DNA of 64,000 bases from Gracilibacillus massiliensis (GCF_001458115.1 NZ_CZRP01000013.1:1302001-1366000), one strand, 5' to 3'; shown: positions 45,649-55,080, numbered from the stretch's first letter. Program-made: numbers and translations. Notes: generated from the letters alone by a model not told the origin.

Positions 45649-46392
45649 CTACTCTGCAACATAATATTCAACTTGCCCGTCCAATTCTTCGATCTTTTTA
45701 TCCGTAATTAACGTACACTTATTCAATTCAAAGGCTTTACATAGAGAACTTTTTTTATTTTTCGAGCTATCTGCTACTATATAGCACTTCTTCGAATTAC
45801 TATTGATAATTGTTTTTTTACTTGCTTCTCTGAAATCAGGGGTATTAATTCCTTCTCTTATTCCGAATCCTGTAGTACCAACAAATGATTTGTCGAAGAA
45901 CAAATTTTTAAGAGTTGCGTCGGTTAATGGGCCACTGACCGAATCAAGATCTCTATTGACCTCTCCTCCGATAATTATACAATCAGAAATATTGGGGTTA
46001 TCTAACTCATTTAATACTTGGATGTTCGATGTAACTATTTTTACATCCTTTGCTTTAATGTATTTAGCGATCCCTAAACAAGTAGTTCCAGAGTCAATGT
46101 ATATAACCTCTTCGTTTTTGACAAAAGAGGCAGCGAATCGAGCAATTTTTTCTTTTTCATTTTTATATAGAAATTTTTTCGTGCCGACTGGTAATTCTAA
46201 TGCATTTACTTTAAGCTTTGCTCCGCCACCTCTAAGTAAAATGATTTGTCCTTCTTCTTCTAGAAGTTTAAGGTCACGTCTAAGTGTCGACTCAGAAATA
46301 TCATGAAAAGTATCCAAGAATTCCTCAATATAAATTATTTCTTTCTCTTCCAATGCTTCGATTATTTTCTTTTGTCGTATATATGGAATCAT
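45649..46392 (-). CDS. DeoR/GlpR-family sugar-operon regulator
   Basis: 247 residues. N-terminal DeoR helix-turn-helix (RQKKIIEALEEKEIIYIEEFLDTFHDISESTLRRDLKLLEEEGQIILLRGGG), then the sugar-phosphate-sensing DeoRC domain with FVKNEEVIYIDSGTTCLGIAKYI, IIIGGEVNRDLDSVSGPL, FVGTTGFGIREGINTPDFREASKK and VADSSKNKKSS. It is the last gene of the sugar operon, 26 nt after the kinase gene. It probably represses the operon and is released by a phosphorylated intermediate. Candidate operator: the palindrome at 52073-52094 or the ATGAAAAA repeats around it. Confidence 0.92.
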   Translation of the reverse strand: MIPYIRQKKIIEALEEKEIIYIEEFLDTFHDISESTLRRDLKLLEEEGQIILLRGGGAKLKVNALELPVGTKKFLYKNEKEKIARFAASFVKNEEVIYIDSGTTCLGIAKYIKAKDVKIVTSNIQVLNELDNPNISDCIIIGGEVNRDLDSVSGPLTDATLKNLFFDKSFVGTTGFGIREGINTPDFREASKKTIINSNSKKCYIVADSSKNKKSSLCKAFELNKCTLITDKKIEELDGQVEYYVAE

Positions 46393-46418
46393 TGTATAAC
46401 CTCTCCATTGACTATGAT

Positions 46419-47321
46419 TTACATAATTACTTCTTCTAATGAAGGCATTGCTTCATGTGCACCTATATTCGTTACGGTTTTCGAACTTACTTTTGATGCG
46501 AATTTGCCCATTTCATTTATCAAGAAGTTATTTAATACGCTGTAGGCTATCCCACCTATATAGGAATCACCAGCACCTGTCGTCTCTATTACGTCTACTT
46601 TTTCAGCAGGGAAATATTGTTTTTCCTTCCCATCAAATAGAACACTACCTTTTTCTCCTAATGTAATGCAAACAAGATGCGCAACCATGTTTTGCAATAG
46701 ATCACTGGCTGCTAATGCTTGCTCAGCTGTTTCAATTTCTGTTCCCGCATAATAGCTTGCTTCCGCTTCATTTACGACGAAGCAATCTACAAGTTTCAAT
46801 ACATCTGCAGATATAGGAACACTAGGAGCAGCATTTAAAATGATATAACACCCATGTTTTTTACCTAATTGAATCGCATATTCCGCTACTTTGATTGGAA
46901 TTTCTAACTGGATCACCACAATGGATGCCTCTTTAATTATTGATACTGCATCTTGAATATCTTTGATCTGAAGTTTGTAATTAGCACCTTTTTCAATAGT
47001 AGATAGTAGTCTGCCATCAGGGAATGAATTGACAAATCCTAAACCTGAATTCGTATCAGCTTTCTTAATAAAATTTGTATGGACATGATATTTCTCCAAG
47101 CCATTTAATAGCTCATCTCCGAAATGATCGTTACCAACTTTTCCTATCATATGGGTATCTAATCCTAATTTAGCACATTGAACAGCTTGGTTGGCACCTT
47201 TTCCCCCACCAGACATGGATACACTATTTGCAGAAATTGTTTCTCCAATTTTCGGTAACCGATCTTGTTTTATAATTATATCATAATTGATACTTCCAAT
47301 TACTACTGTTCTACGGTCCAT
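46419..47321 (-). CDS. PfkB-family sugar kinase (ribokinase-like)
   Basis: 300 residues. Motifs VIGSINYDIIIKQDRLPKIGETI, MSGGGKGANQAVQCAKLG (substrate G-G/G-K-G-A-N), LNAAPSVPI, VNEAEASYYAG and the catalytic/anion-hole DVIETTGAGDSYIGGIAY (base Asp in GAGD). Closest in pattern to ribokinase, phosphorylating the primary hydroxyl of ribose or a related sugar with ATP. A few ribokinase-typical residues differ (SINYD for SxNxD), so another pentose or a hexulose is possible. It starts 2 nt after the permease stop with AAGGTGG upstream, indicating tight coupling. Confidence 0.9.
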   Translation of the reverse strand: MDRRTVVIGSINYDIIIKQDRLPKIGETISANSVSMSGGGKGANQAVQCAKLGLDTHMIGKVGNDHFGDELLNGLEKYHVHTNFIKKADTNSGLGFVNSFPDGRLLSTIEKGANYKLQIKDIQDAVSIIKEASIVVIQLEIPIKVAEYAIQLGKKHGCYIILNAAPSVPISADVLKLVDCFVVNEAEASYYAGTEIETAEQALAASDLLQNMVAHLVCITLGEKGSVLFDGKEKQYFPAEKVDVIETTGAGDSYIGGIAYSVLNNFLINEMGKFASKVSSKTVTNIGAHEAMPSLEEVIM

Positions 47322-47323
47322 TT

Positions 47324-48304
47324 TTAACTCGCCACCTTAGCATTGTTGTTATTCTTAGTAATTTTGACTTTCTTTAGTTTATCTTGAATATTCTCAAAAT
47401 ACGCTGCAATTACTATAATAGCCCCTGTAGCGATATATTGCCAGAATGTATCTACACCGACAACAACAAGTCCAACTTTTAATGTAGATAATAACAATGC
47501 ACCTAAAAGTGTACTAATCATATTCCCTTTACCACCAGCTAAGCTTGCACCGCCAATTGCCGCTGCTGCAATTGCATTCAGCTCATATGTTTGTCCTGCT
47601 GCAGGCTCTCCTGATCCTAGACGAGCTAATAATACCATACCAGCAAGTGCAGCACCTACACCACATAATGCATAAGCCCAAATCTTCGTTTTGTCCACAT
47701 TAACACCAGAAAGCTTTGTTGCCTCCTCATTTCCACCAATCGAATATATATATGTCCCAAATTTAGTATATTTTAACACAATATGTCCGAATACAGTAAA
47801 AGCTAGTAAAACAACTATTGAAATCGACACACCACTAACTATATCTCCTGATAGCATACTTCTAAAACTATCGGGAATATCAAGCACCGGCCAACCACCT
47901 GTATACACATAAGCAATACCTCTATATGCACTCATCGTACCTAGCGTAACTATAAACGGCTGCAAGTTCAATTTTGTAATCAATATCCCGTTGACAATTC
48001 CCAAAATTAACCCAAGACCAATCCCTACTATTAGTGCAATAACTGGATGGACACCTCTAACTAACAAATCACCTACAATTACAATGACAATTGCGAATGT
48101 TGAACCTACTGATAAGTCAATACCACCCGTAACAATCGCATATGTGATACCTAATGCAAGCAAACCATTAATAACTGTTTGGTCAACAACATCTAGTAAA
48201 TTTCCGGAACTCAAATAAATTGGTTCAATAATTGAAAAAACGACGACCATTAATAAAATCGCAATAATCAAATATAATTCACGACTAGCCAATTTTGCTC
48301 TCAT
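47324..48304 (-). CDS. Ribose-type sugar ABC transporter permease (RbsC-like)
   Basis: 326 residues with 8-10 membrane helices. Family signatures: VVDQTVINGLLALGITYAIVTGGIDLSVGS, LNLQPFIVTLGTMSAYRGIAYVYTGG and LNAIAAAAIGGASLAGGKGNMISTLLGALLLSTLKVGLVVVGVDTFWQ. It forms the membrane channel of a CUT2 importer with the ATPase whose gene it overlaps by 20 nt. Pentoses or hexoses such as ribose, allose or xylose are typical CUT2 substrates. Confidence 0.93.
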   Translation of the reverse strand: MRAKLASRELYLIIAILLMVVVFSIIEPIYLSSGNLLDVVDQTVINGLLALGITYAIVTGGIDLSVGSTFAIVIVIVGDLLVRGVHPVIALIVGIGLGLILGIVNGILITKLNLQPFIVTLGTMSAYRGIAYVYTGGWPVLDIPDSFRSMLSGDIVSGVSISIVVLLAFTVFGHIVLKYTKFGTYIYSIGGNEEATKLSGVNVDKTKIWAYALCGVGAALAGMVLLARLGSGEPAAGQTYELNAIAAAAIGGASLAGGKGNMISTLLGALLLSTLKVGLVVVGVDTFWQYIATGAIIVIAAYFENIQDKLKKVKITKNNNNAKVAS

Positions 48305-49811
48305 GATTGTTTACCCCCATAGCATATTGAAGTATATCTTCTTCTGTCAATTGTTTGTTGTCTAATTCTTTTACTTTCTTTCCTTCTCTCATCACGATAA
48401 TTCGATCCGACATTCCGAGTACTTCCGGCAACTCTGAAGAAATGATAATAATTGATTTTCCTTTTTCAAGTAACTCTTCCAACACCCTATAAATCTCCGC
48501 TTTGGCACCAACATCAACACCTTTTGTTGGTTCGTCAAGGATCAATACTTCTGCATCGGACGATAACCATTTCGAGATAACAACTTTCTGTTGGTTCCCA
48601 CCACTTAAATTAACGGTCATATAATGTGGGTCAACTGGTCGTAAATTAATCTCATTTACATAATGTTCACAATTTTTAGTTTTTTTGTTATGCTGAAGAA
48701 GACCAAATTTTGTAAACTTTTCTAATTTTGTTAATCCTATATTATTTGCATTATCAAAGTATTTAACAAATCCTTGTGTCTTTCTGTTCTCTGGAATTAA
48801 ACCGATCCCCAATTGCACAGCTTTCTCTGGAGACGCAATATTTACTTCTTTACCATTCAGCTTGATGGAACCACTTGTTTTTTTCTCTGCACCAAAGACT
48901 GTTCGTAAGACATCTGTTCGTTTGGATCCTACTAAACCAGAAAATCCTAGAATTTCGCCTTTTTTCAATTGAAAAGATATATTCTCAAAAACGTTTGACA
49001 ACGTTAAATTTTCTACTTCTAAAACAACCTCATCATCTTTGACCAAACCTTGCTTATTACGAACTGCAAAAGAAGAAACATCTCTTCCTACCATTTTCTT
49101 AATTAATTCTTCTTTTGTGATATCACTAACAGATAATGAATCGACAAATTTGCCATCTCTTAAAATCGATGCACGATCACATATTTCAAATATTTCTTCT
49201 AATCTATGGCTCACATAAATAATAGTCATCCCATCATTTTTTAATTCATTAATAATTTTAAATAATGCCTTTGTTTCTTTGGTTGATAAAGATGCTGTAG
49301 GCTCATCAAAAGAGATAACTTCCGCCTTATGATATATAGCCTTTGCAATTGCGACCATTTGCATCTCGCCCGTACTTAAAGTATTAGCCATATCTTCACT
49401 TTTGAAGTTACAGTTTAATCGTGACAGTATATGATTTGCTTTCTCGTGCAATGTCTTATAATCGATTAAAAAGCCCCTTTTTGGTTCATAACCGAGTACA
49501 ATATTCTGGCCAACTGTTATTTCTGGAATAATACTAACTTCTTGGTGCACTTTCGAAATACCTTGCTCAATCGCATCATTAGCACTTTTGAATTGTGCAA
49601 TATTTTTTTTTAATCGGACACTTCCTTCATATTCTGTGTATACACCATGAAGGATGTTTAATAATGTTGACTTTCCAGCACCGTTTTCCCCTAAAAGAGC
49701 ATGGATCTCACCTTTTTTTACCTCAAAACTTACTTCTTCTAGCGCTTTGACACCAGGGAAAACCTTCGTCACATTCTGAAATTGAATAATCGGCTCATTG
49801 TGTTCTCTCAT
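48285..49811 (-). CDS. Ribose-type sugar ABC transporter ATPase (RbsA-like, two ABC domains)
   Basis: 508 residues with two fused ABC domains. First: Walker A LLGENGAGKSTLL, signature LSTGEMQMVAIA, Walker B VISFDEPTASLS. Second: degenerate P-loop GFSGLVGSKRTDVLRTVFG (as in all CUT2 ATPases), signature LSGGNQQKVVISKWL, Walker B VLILDEPTKGVDVGAK. It energises import through the permease encoded next. GGGGG lies 9 nt before the ATG. Intact and of normal length. Confidence 0.95.
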   Translation of the reverse strand: MREHNEPIIQFQNVTKVFPGVKALEEVSFEVKKGEIHALLGENGAGKSTLLNILHGVYTEYEGSVRLKKNIAQFKSANDAIEQGISKVHQEVSIIPEITVGQNIVLGYEPKRGFLIDYKTLHEKANHILSRLNCNFKSEDMANTLSTGEMQMVAIAKAIYHKAEVISFDEPTASLSTKETKALFKIINELKNDGMTIIYVSHRLEEIFEICDRASILRDGKFVDSLSVSDITKEELIKKMVGRDVSSFAVRNKQGLVKDDEVVLEVENLTLSNVFENISFQLKKGEILGFSGLVGSKRTDVLRTVFGAEKKTSGSIKLNGKEVNIASPEKAVQLGIGLIPENRKTQGFVKYFDNANNIGLTKLEKFTKFGLLQHNKKTKNCEHYVNEINLRPVDPHYMTVNLSGGNQQKVVISKWLSSDAEVLILDEPTKGVDVGAKAEIYRVLEELLEKGKSIIIISSELPEVLGMSDRIIVMREGKKVKELDNKQLTEEDILQYAMGVNNHESKIG

Positions 49812-49905
49812 TTTCGAATTTCCCCCTTTTGTAGATACTATAGTCGAATCAATTTTACGATCCGACTACAGTAATAATTTGGCAAGTGAAAGTTTATTTA
49901 TCCTA

Positions 49906-51003
49906 TTATTCTAATTCTGCTTCTGACCAACCAATTATTTCTTCAGCTGGTGTATCTACATTGGTTGCATCAATTAATGCTTGTGGTGTCCAGATAACAC
50001 GAGGTAATTCTTGCCCTCCCAAATTTCTTAACGCCATCTCTATAGCAATTTGGCCTTTATATAATGGAAAAGAATCAATTGTCGCATCAAGCTCACCAGC
50101 TCGGATCGAATCATACGCTTCACCAATGCCGTCTACCCCCACAACTAGAATGTCTTTACCAGATGCGTTCACAGCCTCTTGAACTCCAAGAGCCATCGTA
50201 TCATTGTTTGCAAATATTGCTTTTAAATCATCATGTTTCTTAATCCATGTCTCTGCAATATCTTTTGCTTTCGATCGATCCCAATCAGCATTTTGTTTTT
50301 CTGCAATCTCCATATCAGGAGCATTATCTGCAATCCAAGTTTCAAAACCAAGTGTACGTTGTCTTGCAGCGAAAGCTTTCGGCATACCTACTACAATCGC
50401 CACTTTTCCCTCAGAATTGATTTGTTCAGCAATCCATTCAGCAGCTCTTTCACCATTTTCACTAGCTTTTGGACCGACGAAAGATGGTGCTTCTTCAATG
50501 ATACCGTCATTCACATTAAGTACAGGAATATCAGCTTCTAAAGCATCTTCCACTCCTGGAACTAAATTACTATCAGAGATAGGTGATAATAATAATGCTG
50601 TATATTCCTTGTTGATCATGTCTCGTACAATTGCTAATTGACCCTCCTCATCAGCTTCACCTTGAGGTGACTTCACATCAATTGTTAAGTCAAATCCTGC
50701 CTCATTAAATTTACTTGCACCTGTTTCCATACCTTCCTTTAACGTTCTCCAATATTCATTCTCGAACGCTTTTGCTACAGCTCCTAATTGAATACTGTCA
50801 GAGGTAACTGGGACGGGTCCTAAATCCGAACGAACCTCATCAACAGTTTGACCATCTGCCTCATCTGGATTAAATCCAGTATTTTCACCAGATCCTTCTT
50901 CACCTTCACTGTTACTTGAGTTACTCGCACTGCTACAAGCTACCAGTGTGAAAAAGATACATAATAAAAATAATACCATTAGACTTCTTTTCATTTTAAC
51001 CAT
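49906..51003 (-). CDS. Sugar-binding lipoprotein of the ribose type (RbsB-like)
   Basis: 365 residues. Signal peptide with lipobox FFTLVAC (lipid-linked Cys near 23), a Ser/Glu/Gly-rich spacer, then a periplasmic-binding-protein-I fold: LGAVAKAFENEYWRTLKEGMETGASKFNEAGFDL, ALLLSPISDSNLVPGVEDALEADIPVLNVND, AIFANNDTMALGVQEAVNASGKDILVVGVDGIGEAYDSIRAGELDATIDSFP. The spacing F-E-N-E-Y-W differs from ribose-specific proteins, so the ligand may be another sugar. Start MVKMKRS follows GGAGG by 7 nt. A cre-like half-site (51023-51036) lies just upstream. Confidence 0.92.
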   Translation of the reverse strand: MVKMKRSLMVLFLLCIFFTLVACSSASNSSNSEGEEGSGENTGFNPDEADGQTVDEVRSDLGPVPVTSDSIQLGAVAKAFENEYWRTLKEGMETGASKFNEAGFDLTIDVKSPQGEADEEGQLAIVRDMINKEYTALLLSPISDSNLVPGVEDALEADIPVLNVNDGIIEEAPSFVGPKASENGERAAEWIAEQINSEGKVAIVVGMPKAFAARQRTLGFETWIADNAPDMEIAEKQNADWDRSKAKDIAETWIKKHDDLKAIFANNDTMALGVQEAVNASGKDILVVGVDGIGEAYDSIRAGELDATIDSFPLYKGQIAIEMALRNLGGQELPRVIWTPQALIDATNVDTPAEEIIGWSEAELE

Positions 51004-51022
51004 TTTATTGCCTCCTCTTTTT

Positions 51023-51036
51023 TAATAAATCGCTTT
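51023..51036 (-). promoter_or_regulatory. cre-like box between isomerase and binding-protein genes
   Basis: Minus-strand TTGAAAGCGATTTAT, with the strong half TGAAAGCG; similar to the box at 34214-34227. About 20-35 nt upstream of the binding-protein start, it could control an internal promoter. Confidence 0.35.
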
Positions 51037-51060
51037 CAATCAACTCAAGAATTTAAGATA

Positions 51061-52017
51061 CTACACTCTTAAATTCTCGACTTCTTCCCCTTTTAGACAT
51101 TTTAAAAATAACTCATTGACATCAATCGCATTATTTTGAGAAATAACTTCTTGTATATAATCCATTCCTACATTGTCCAATAATCGATCTAACTGTTTAA
51201 TCATCTTCACATTTTGAGTAATTTCCGCAATTGGCTCTTCTCTTATTGGGAATGTATCAAAATAAATCACTTGCTTATAATCCTCTTTCTTTAAATAATA
51301 AAGAAATTCGAGTGTTTGCATGAGAGAAACTGTACCTAACATAAGGCCATCATCATGTGTACCATATCCATCATTTAGGTGTACTCCAAATAACTTTCCT
51401 CTTACTTGAGCAATATTCATCCCGTATGCAGGATTTTCCCTTTTCATTAACATATGACAATAATCGACTGTTACACCTACGTTCTTACGATCAATCTCTT
51501 TAACCATAAGCATTGTTGTACCTATACTATCAATTAATGCATAAGATCTTTCTTGATATGGTTTATATTCGATACTTATTTTTAGTTCGGGTGCATAATC
51601 TGCTACTTGCTGCAAATATTCTTTTACTTGTTGCCATGTTTGTTCATAATTCATTTGAAATGGATAATCAAAACCATCAAAACCTAACCATACGGTTATC
51701 ACTTTGCCCTCTAATGCTCTACATGTATCAACCGCTTCAAGGCATAGTGTTTTCGCATCTTCGGATATGCTTTGATTGCTGTTTCCTAACTCACCATTCA
51801 AAAAATGTTTTCTGAAACGTAATGCGAGTCCATTAACTTCTAAATTCAGTTCTTTTATTTTTCTTTCAATTTCTTTCACACTGTACTGTTCAAAATGTTC
51901 TGGGTAATTCAAATCGACACTTGTGATACCTTCTACATTAGCTAGTTTATCTAATGCCTTTAGTATATCTCCATTTACTGAAGGAAGTATCGAGTTGATC
52001 CTAGATGCAAGCTTCAT
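51061..52017 (-). CDS. Sugar phosphate isomerase/epimerase (TIM barrel, xylose-isomerase-like)
   Basis: 318 residues of the AP-endonuclease-2/xylose-isomerase-like fold. Seen are GITSVDLNYPEHF, KVITVWLGFDGFDY, a metal-binding Glu in ISIEYKPYQERSY, VGVTVDYCHMLMKRENPAY (Asp/His), GKLFGVHLNDGYGTHDDGLMLGTV (His/Asp) and IYFDTFPIREEP. These metal-dependent enzymes interconvert keto- and aldo-sugars or epimerise ketoses. First gene of the sugar operon, about 57 nt before the binding-protein gene. Start at 52017 has GGGGTTGAG ahead; TTG at 52026 is too close to it. With a ribokinase-like partner the pathway may be aldose to ketose then phosphorylation; L-rhamnose, allose or xylulose-type sugars are candidates. 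Confidence 0.85.
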   Translation of the reverse strand: MKLASRINSILPSVNGDILKALDKLANVEGITSVDLNYPEHFEQYSVKEIERKIKELNLEVNGLALRFRKHFLNGELGNSNQSISEDAKTLCLEAVDTCRALEGKVITVWLGFDGFDYPFQMNYEQTWQQVKEYLQQVADYAPELKISIEYKPYQERSYALIDSIGTTMLMVKEIDRKNVGVTVDYCHMLMKRENPAYGMNIAQVRGKLFGVHLNDGYGTHDDGLMLGTVSLMQTLEFLYYLKKEDYKQVIYFDTFPIREEPIAEITQNVKMIKQLDRLLDNVGMDYIQEVISQNNAIDVNELFLKCLKGEEVENLRV

Positions 52018-52044
52018 TTGTCTCAACCCCTACCAATTTAATTT

Positions 52045-52220
52045 GTAACTGCTTTCAAATGAAATTCTAGCATGTTGATTTTCGAAAATCAACACTTTTT
52101 ATCATATTTTTTCATTTTTATTCATTTTTATTAAATATATACTCATTTTTTTTCATAAAATTCACTTTTGAGAACCTTTTATTTCAACATATTTCATTTT
52201 TTTTCATGAAAAATTTAATT
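52045..52220 (-). promoter_or_regulatory. Operator/promoter region of the sugar operon
   Basis: A 22-bp perfect palindrome (52073-52094; core GTTGATTTTCGAAAATCAAC) lies 56-77 nt before the isomerase ATG. Upstream, the minus strand holds at least five ATGAA(A)AA-type repeats over 52100-52215, as direct-repeat operators of DeoR-family regulators often look. A half-cre TTGAAAGCA (near 52050) is also present. Confidence 0.5.
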
Positions 52221-52344
52221 TTTTATTATCTTTTGCACATTAAGATACAAATGTGTACATATAATATTTCTAAAATTTAACACTTGCCAAATCCGCTGAT
52301 TGTTAGTAAACTATTCAAAGTATTCAAAAAAAAATTTTATACTT

Positions 52345-52447
52345 ACCTGTATAACCTCAGAATATGGCTTGAGGGTCTCTACCAGGAACCAAAAAATCCT
52401 GATTACAGAAAATGAACTGTTCATTTTTTGTAATCAGGATTTTTTAT
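52345..52447 (+). ncRNA. Adenine-sensing purine riboswitch with terminator (controls pbuE)
   Basis: P1 is CTGTA/TACAG (52348-52352 and 52404-52408); the aptamer core reads TATAACCTCAGAATATGG, CTTGAGGGTCTCTACCAGGA and TCCTGATTA, matching the purine aptamer including the loop and junction nucleotides. The specificity position before the terminal TTA of GATTA is U rather than C, indicating adenine. A terminator stem (52393-52447) overlaps the 3' half of the aptamer, so adenine binding should prevent termination and turn on the gene, as in B. subtilis pbuE (ydhL). Confidence 0.92.
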
Positions 52448-52467
52448 TTAGAAAGGACGTAAATACG

Positions 52468-53652
52468 ATGAATTTAAAAGTTTTTATACTAGCATTATCA
52501 ACGGTCGCCGTTGGACTCGTAGAACTAATTGTCGGAGGAATACTCCCAACGATCGCCAATGATTTAAATATCACAATAAGCTCTGCTGGGCAACTGATCA
52601 CAGTTTTTGCACTTGTGTATGCCATCTCTGGCCCTGTGTTATTAGTGCTCACTAGCAAAATAGAGCGAAAAAAGTTATATCTCATTTCCTTATTTATTTT
52701 CTTTATCGGGAATATCCTGACTTACTTCAGTCCGAATTTTACCTTTATGATGATTGCCAGGGTTTTGACCGCTATGAGTACAGCACTTATTGTTGTACTT
52801 TCATTAACGATCGCTGCCAAGATTGTTTCACCGCAACACCGAGCAAAGGCACTCGGCCTCATTTACATGGGTATTAGTTCGTCACTTGTTTTAGGCGTGC
52901 CACTGGGCATTTTAGTCTCCGATGCATTTGGCTGGCGCGTGATTTTTCTAGGGATTGCTGTTTTATCGATTGGTTCCTTTATTCTTATTTCTATCTATTT
53001 AGAGCTAGTTCCCGGAGGAAATGCAATTCCACTTACCAAACAATTAAAAGCAGTAGGTAGTCTTAAATTAGGAAGTGCCCATCTCGCAACAATGTTTATG
53101 TTAGCAGGGCATTATACACTTTATGCATACTTCACTCCATTTTTAGAAACAGAGCTTCAGCTGAATTCCGCATGGATCAGCATTTGTTATTTATTATTCG
53201 GGATTGCAGCAGTAAGTGGCGGAGCATTCGGGGGAGCCCTTTCCGATTCGATTGGCACGCATAAAAGCATTCTTACGGTAATTGTGTTATTTGCCATTGT
53301 GCTATTCTTAGTACCAGTCACTACTTTTTCACTGATTGTATTTATACCGATTATGATGGTTTGGGCAGCATTAAGTTGGAGTTTAGCTCCACCGCAACAG
53401 AGCTATTTGATTGAAACCGATCCTGCTACATCTGACATTCAGCAAAGCTTTAATAACTCTGCCTTACAAATCGGTATTTCCTTTGGATCGGGATTTGGTG
53501 GCATTGTATTAAGTCAAACCGGATCTGTTTCCTATATTGCTTGGTATGGTGGTGCACTTGTTATTATCTCCTTACTTTGTGCAGTCTTTTCATTAACAAG
53601 AGGCAGACAAGGCAAGGGAGAAAAAACTTTGAATGCAACCATACAAAGTTAA
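52468..53652 (+). CDS. pbuE: MFS purine efflux pump (PbuE)
   Basis: 394-residue 12-TM major facilitator, from [32 protein letters not shown] to FSLTRG. It matches the AraJ/PbuE branch ([16 protein letters not shown], loop [28 protein letters not shown]). It exports hypoxanthine, adenine and analogues to relieve purine excess. The upstream adenine riboswitch strongly supports this identity. Start at 52468 was chosen because AAAGGACG precedes it; the longer frame beginning at 52300 runs through the riboswitch and cannot be coding. Ends in a basic tail. Followed by a terminator. Confidence 0.95.
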   Translation: MNLKVFILALSTVAVGLVELIVGGILPTIANDLNITISSAGQLITVFALVYAISGPVLLVLTSKIERKKLYLISLFIFFIGNILTYFSPNFTFMMIARVLTAMSTALIVVLSLTIAAKIVSPQHRAKALGLIYMGISSSLVLGVPLGILVSDAFGWRVIFLGIAVLSIGSFILISIYLELVPGGNAIPLTKQLKAVGSLKLGSAHLATMFMLAGHYTLYAYFTPFLETELQLNSAWISICYLLFGIAAVSGGAFGGALSDSIGTHKSILTVIVLFAIVLFLVPVTTFSLIVFIPIMMVWAALSWSLAPPQQSYLIETDPATSDIQQSFNNSALQIGISFGSGFGGIVLSQTGSVSYIAWYGGALVIISLLCAVFSLTRGRQGKGEKTLNATIQS

Positions 53653-53728
53653 ATTTCAGCTGAACTATTTGTTTACAGTTTACTGTTGAGAGAAGTTTTC
53701 CTCGGAAAAGTGAATATAATTATCATGC

Positions 53729-53767
53729 TAAAAAGGAACTCCCGATTGTTTCGGAAGTTCCTTTTTA
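53729..53767 (+). terminator. Terminator of pbuE
   Basis: AAAAAGGAACTCCCGA pairs with TCGGAAGTTCCTTTTT (one mismatch), T-run following; about 80 nt past the stop. Confidence 0.85.
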
Positions 53768-53832
53768 TACAGGCAATTAGCGTCGTTAAAAGTTAGTTCA
53801 TATTCTTTTTTCTAATTCTCTTCTTTGCCCAA

Positions 53833-55080
53833 CTAATTTGCTGGTAACACGACGGTTACACTAGTTCCACTATCAACCTCACTATCTATTGAAATTTGTC
53901 CTTCATGTTCCTGAATTATTTTGAAGCTCACCATTAACCCTAAGCCTGTTCCTGCTTCTTTCGTTGTATAAAAAGGTTCACCAACCTTAGGTAATTTCTC
54001 CTTTGGTATTCCTCCGCCTTGATCAATTATTTCGATTACTATGTTATTCTTAAAAAGGTTTGCTGCAACAGTGATGAATCCACCTTTTTCCATCGCTTCA
54101 ATTGCATTTTTTAAGAGATTGATAAAGACTTGTTTTATTTTGGTTTCATCACAATAAATATTTGGAAGGTCACCTTCAACTTTTGTGATTAGATTAATAT
54201 TATTTTTTGCAGCTAAAGGTTTTAATAATTCTAGAACGTAATCTAAAATATTTCGGACATTTTCTAAAGCAAAATTCTGAGACTTTGGTTTCCCAAGAAT
54301 CATTAAATCATTTACAATCGTATCTATCCTATTAACCTCATCAAGGATTATCGGCGTGTATCGGCCAGCAGAACTTTTGTCCGTTTGTTGCAACTCTAGA
54401 AGGCCTTTTACAGAAGCTAATGGATTTTTTATCTCATGTGCTACACCAGCTGCCATTTCACCTACCACAGCTAACCTTTCAGACTTTTGCAACTCTTCAT
54501 AAGCACTCTTAATAGCTGTAATATACGATATAGTACGTGTTAATAACAAATAGGCAACCATAGCTAGAATAATAATTAACATGATTGGTGTTAACACATT
54601 CTCCATTTGACCTGTTACCATTCCGGCAAACGCATATTTAAAAACCATTCCTAACGAAACAATCCAAAAATAGGTCTTATTAACAAAAATAGGGGAAAAT
54701 AGGACGAGTAAAACCTCAATAATATTTCCACTCTGATAATTATAATTAATATCATTACTTGATAAGAAGATCATTACATCATTAATCATAACAACTACAA
54801 TATAAACAATAATGTAAATATATTTAATAAGATGCGGTTTATCTTTCTTAAAACAATATAAAGCTACGAATAGTAAACCGAGATGAATGAGATAAGGAAT
54901 AATTCCTAAGCTACCCTCTATTAACCCAACTTGTCCATAATCCTTCATTTCTCGCATTATGTAGTGATCATAAAAATCATAACCCCAGGTAAAAATATAG
55001 AAGAGAATTAAAAATAATATGGTAGCTTTTTTCTCTTGATTTATTAAAGCTTGTTTAGTATTACTAACAGTTTCTGACAT
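53833..55080 (-). CDS. Orphan multi-TM sensor histidine kinase, sporulation-kinase-like
   Basis: 415 residues. Six membrane helices in the first ~190 residues, with almost no extracellular loops; then H-box VVGEMAAGVAHEIKNPLASVKGLLELQQ (His near 225), N-box QVFINLLKNAIEAM, G-boxes EIIDQGGGIPKEK and GTGLGLMVSFKIIQEHEGQI. The HEIKNPL motif and catalytic domain resemble KinB/KinD of the Spo0F phosphorelay. No response regulator gene is adjacent, also as in sporulation kinases. The signal is unknown. The start has GGGGG only 4-5 nt upstream, slightly close. Sporulation input is an inference. Confidence 0.88.
   Translation of the reverse strand: MSETVSNTKQALINQEKKATILFLILFYIFTWGYDFYDHYIMREMKDYGQVGLIEGSLGIIPYLIHLGLLFVALYCFKKDKPHLIKYIYIIVYIVVVMINDVMIFLSSNDINYNYQSGNIIEVLLVLFSPIFVNKTYFWIVSLGMVFKYAFAGMVTGQMENVLTPIMLIIILAMVAYLLLTRTISYITAIKSAYEELQKSERLAVVGEMAAGVAHEIKNPLASVKGLLELQQTDKSSAGRYTPIILDEVNRIDTIVNDLMILGKPKSQNFALENVRNILDYVLELLKPLAAKNNINLITKVEGDLPNIYCDETKIKQVFINLLKNAIEAMEKGGFITVAANLFKNNIVIEIIDQGGGIPKEKLPKVGEPFYTTKEAGTGLGLMVSFKIIQEHEGQISIDSEVDSGTSVTVVLPAN

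Noticed and set aside
52300-52467. N-terminal extension of the PbuE frame
   Set aside because: It runs through the adenine riboswitch and terminator; the real start follows AAAGGACG at 52468.
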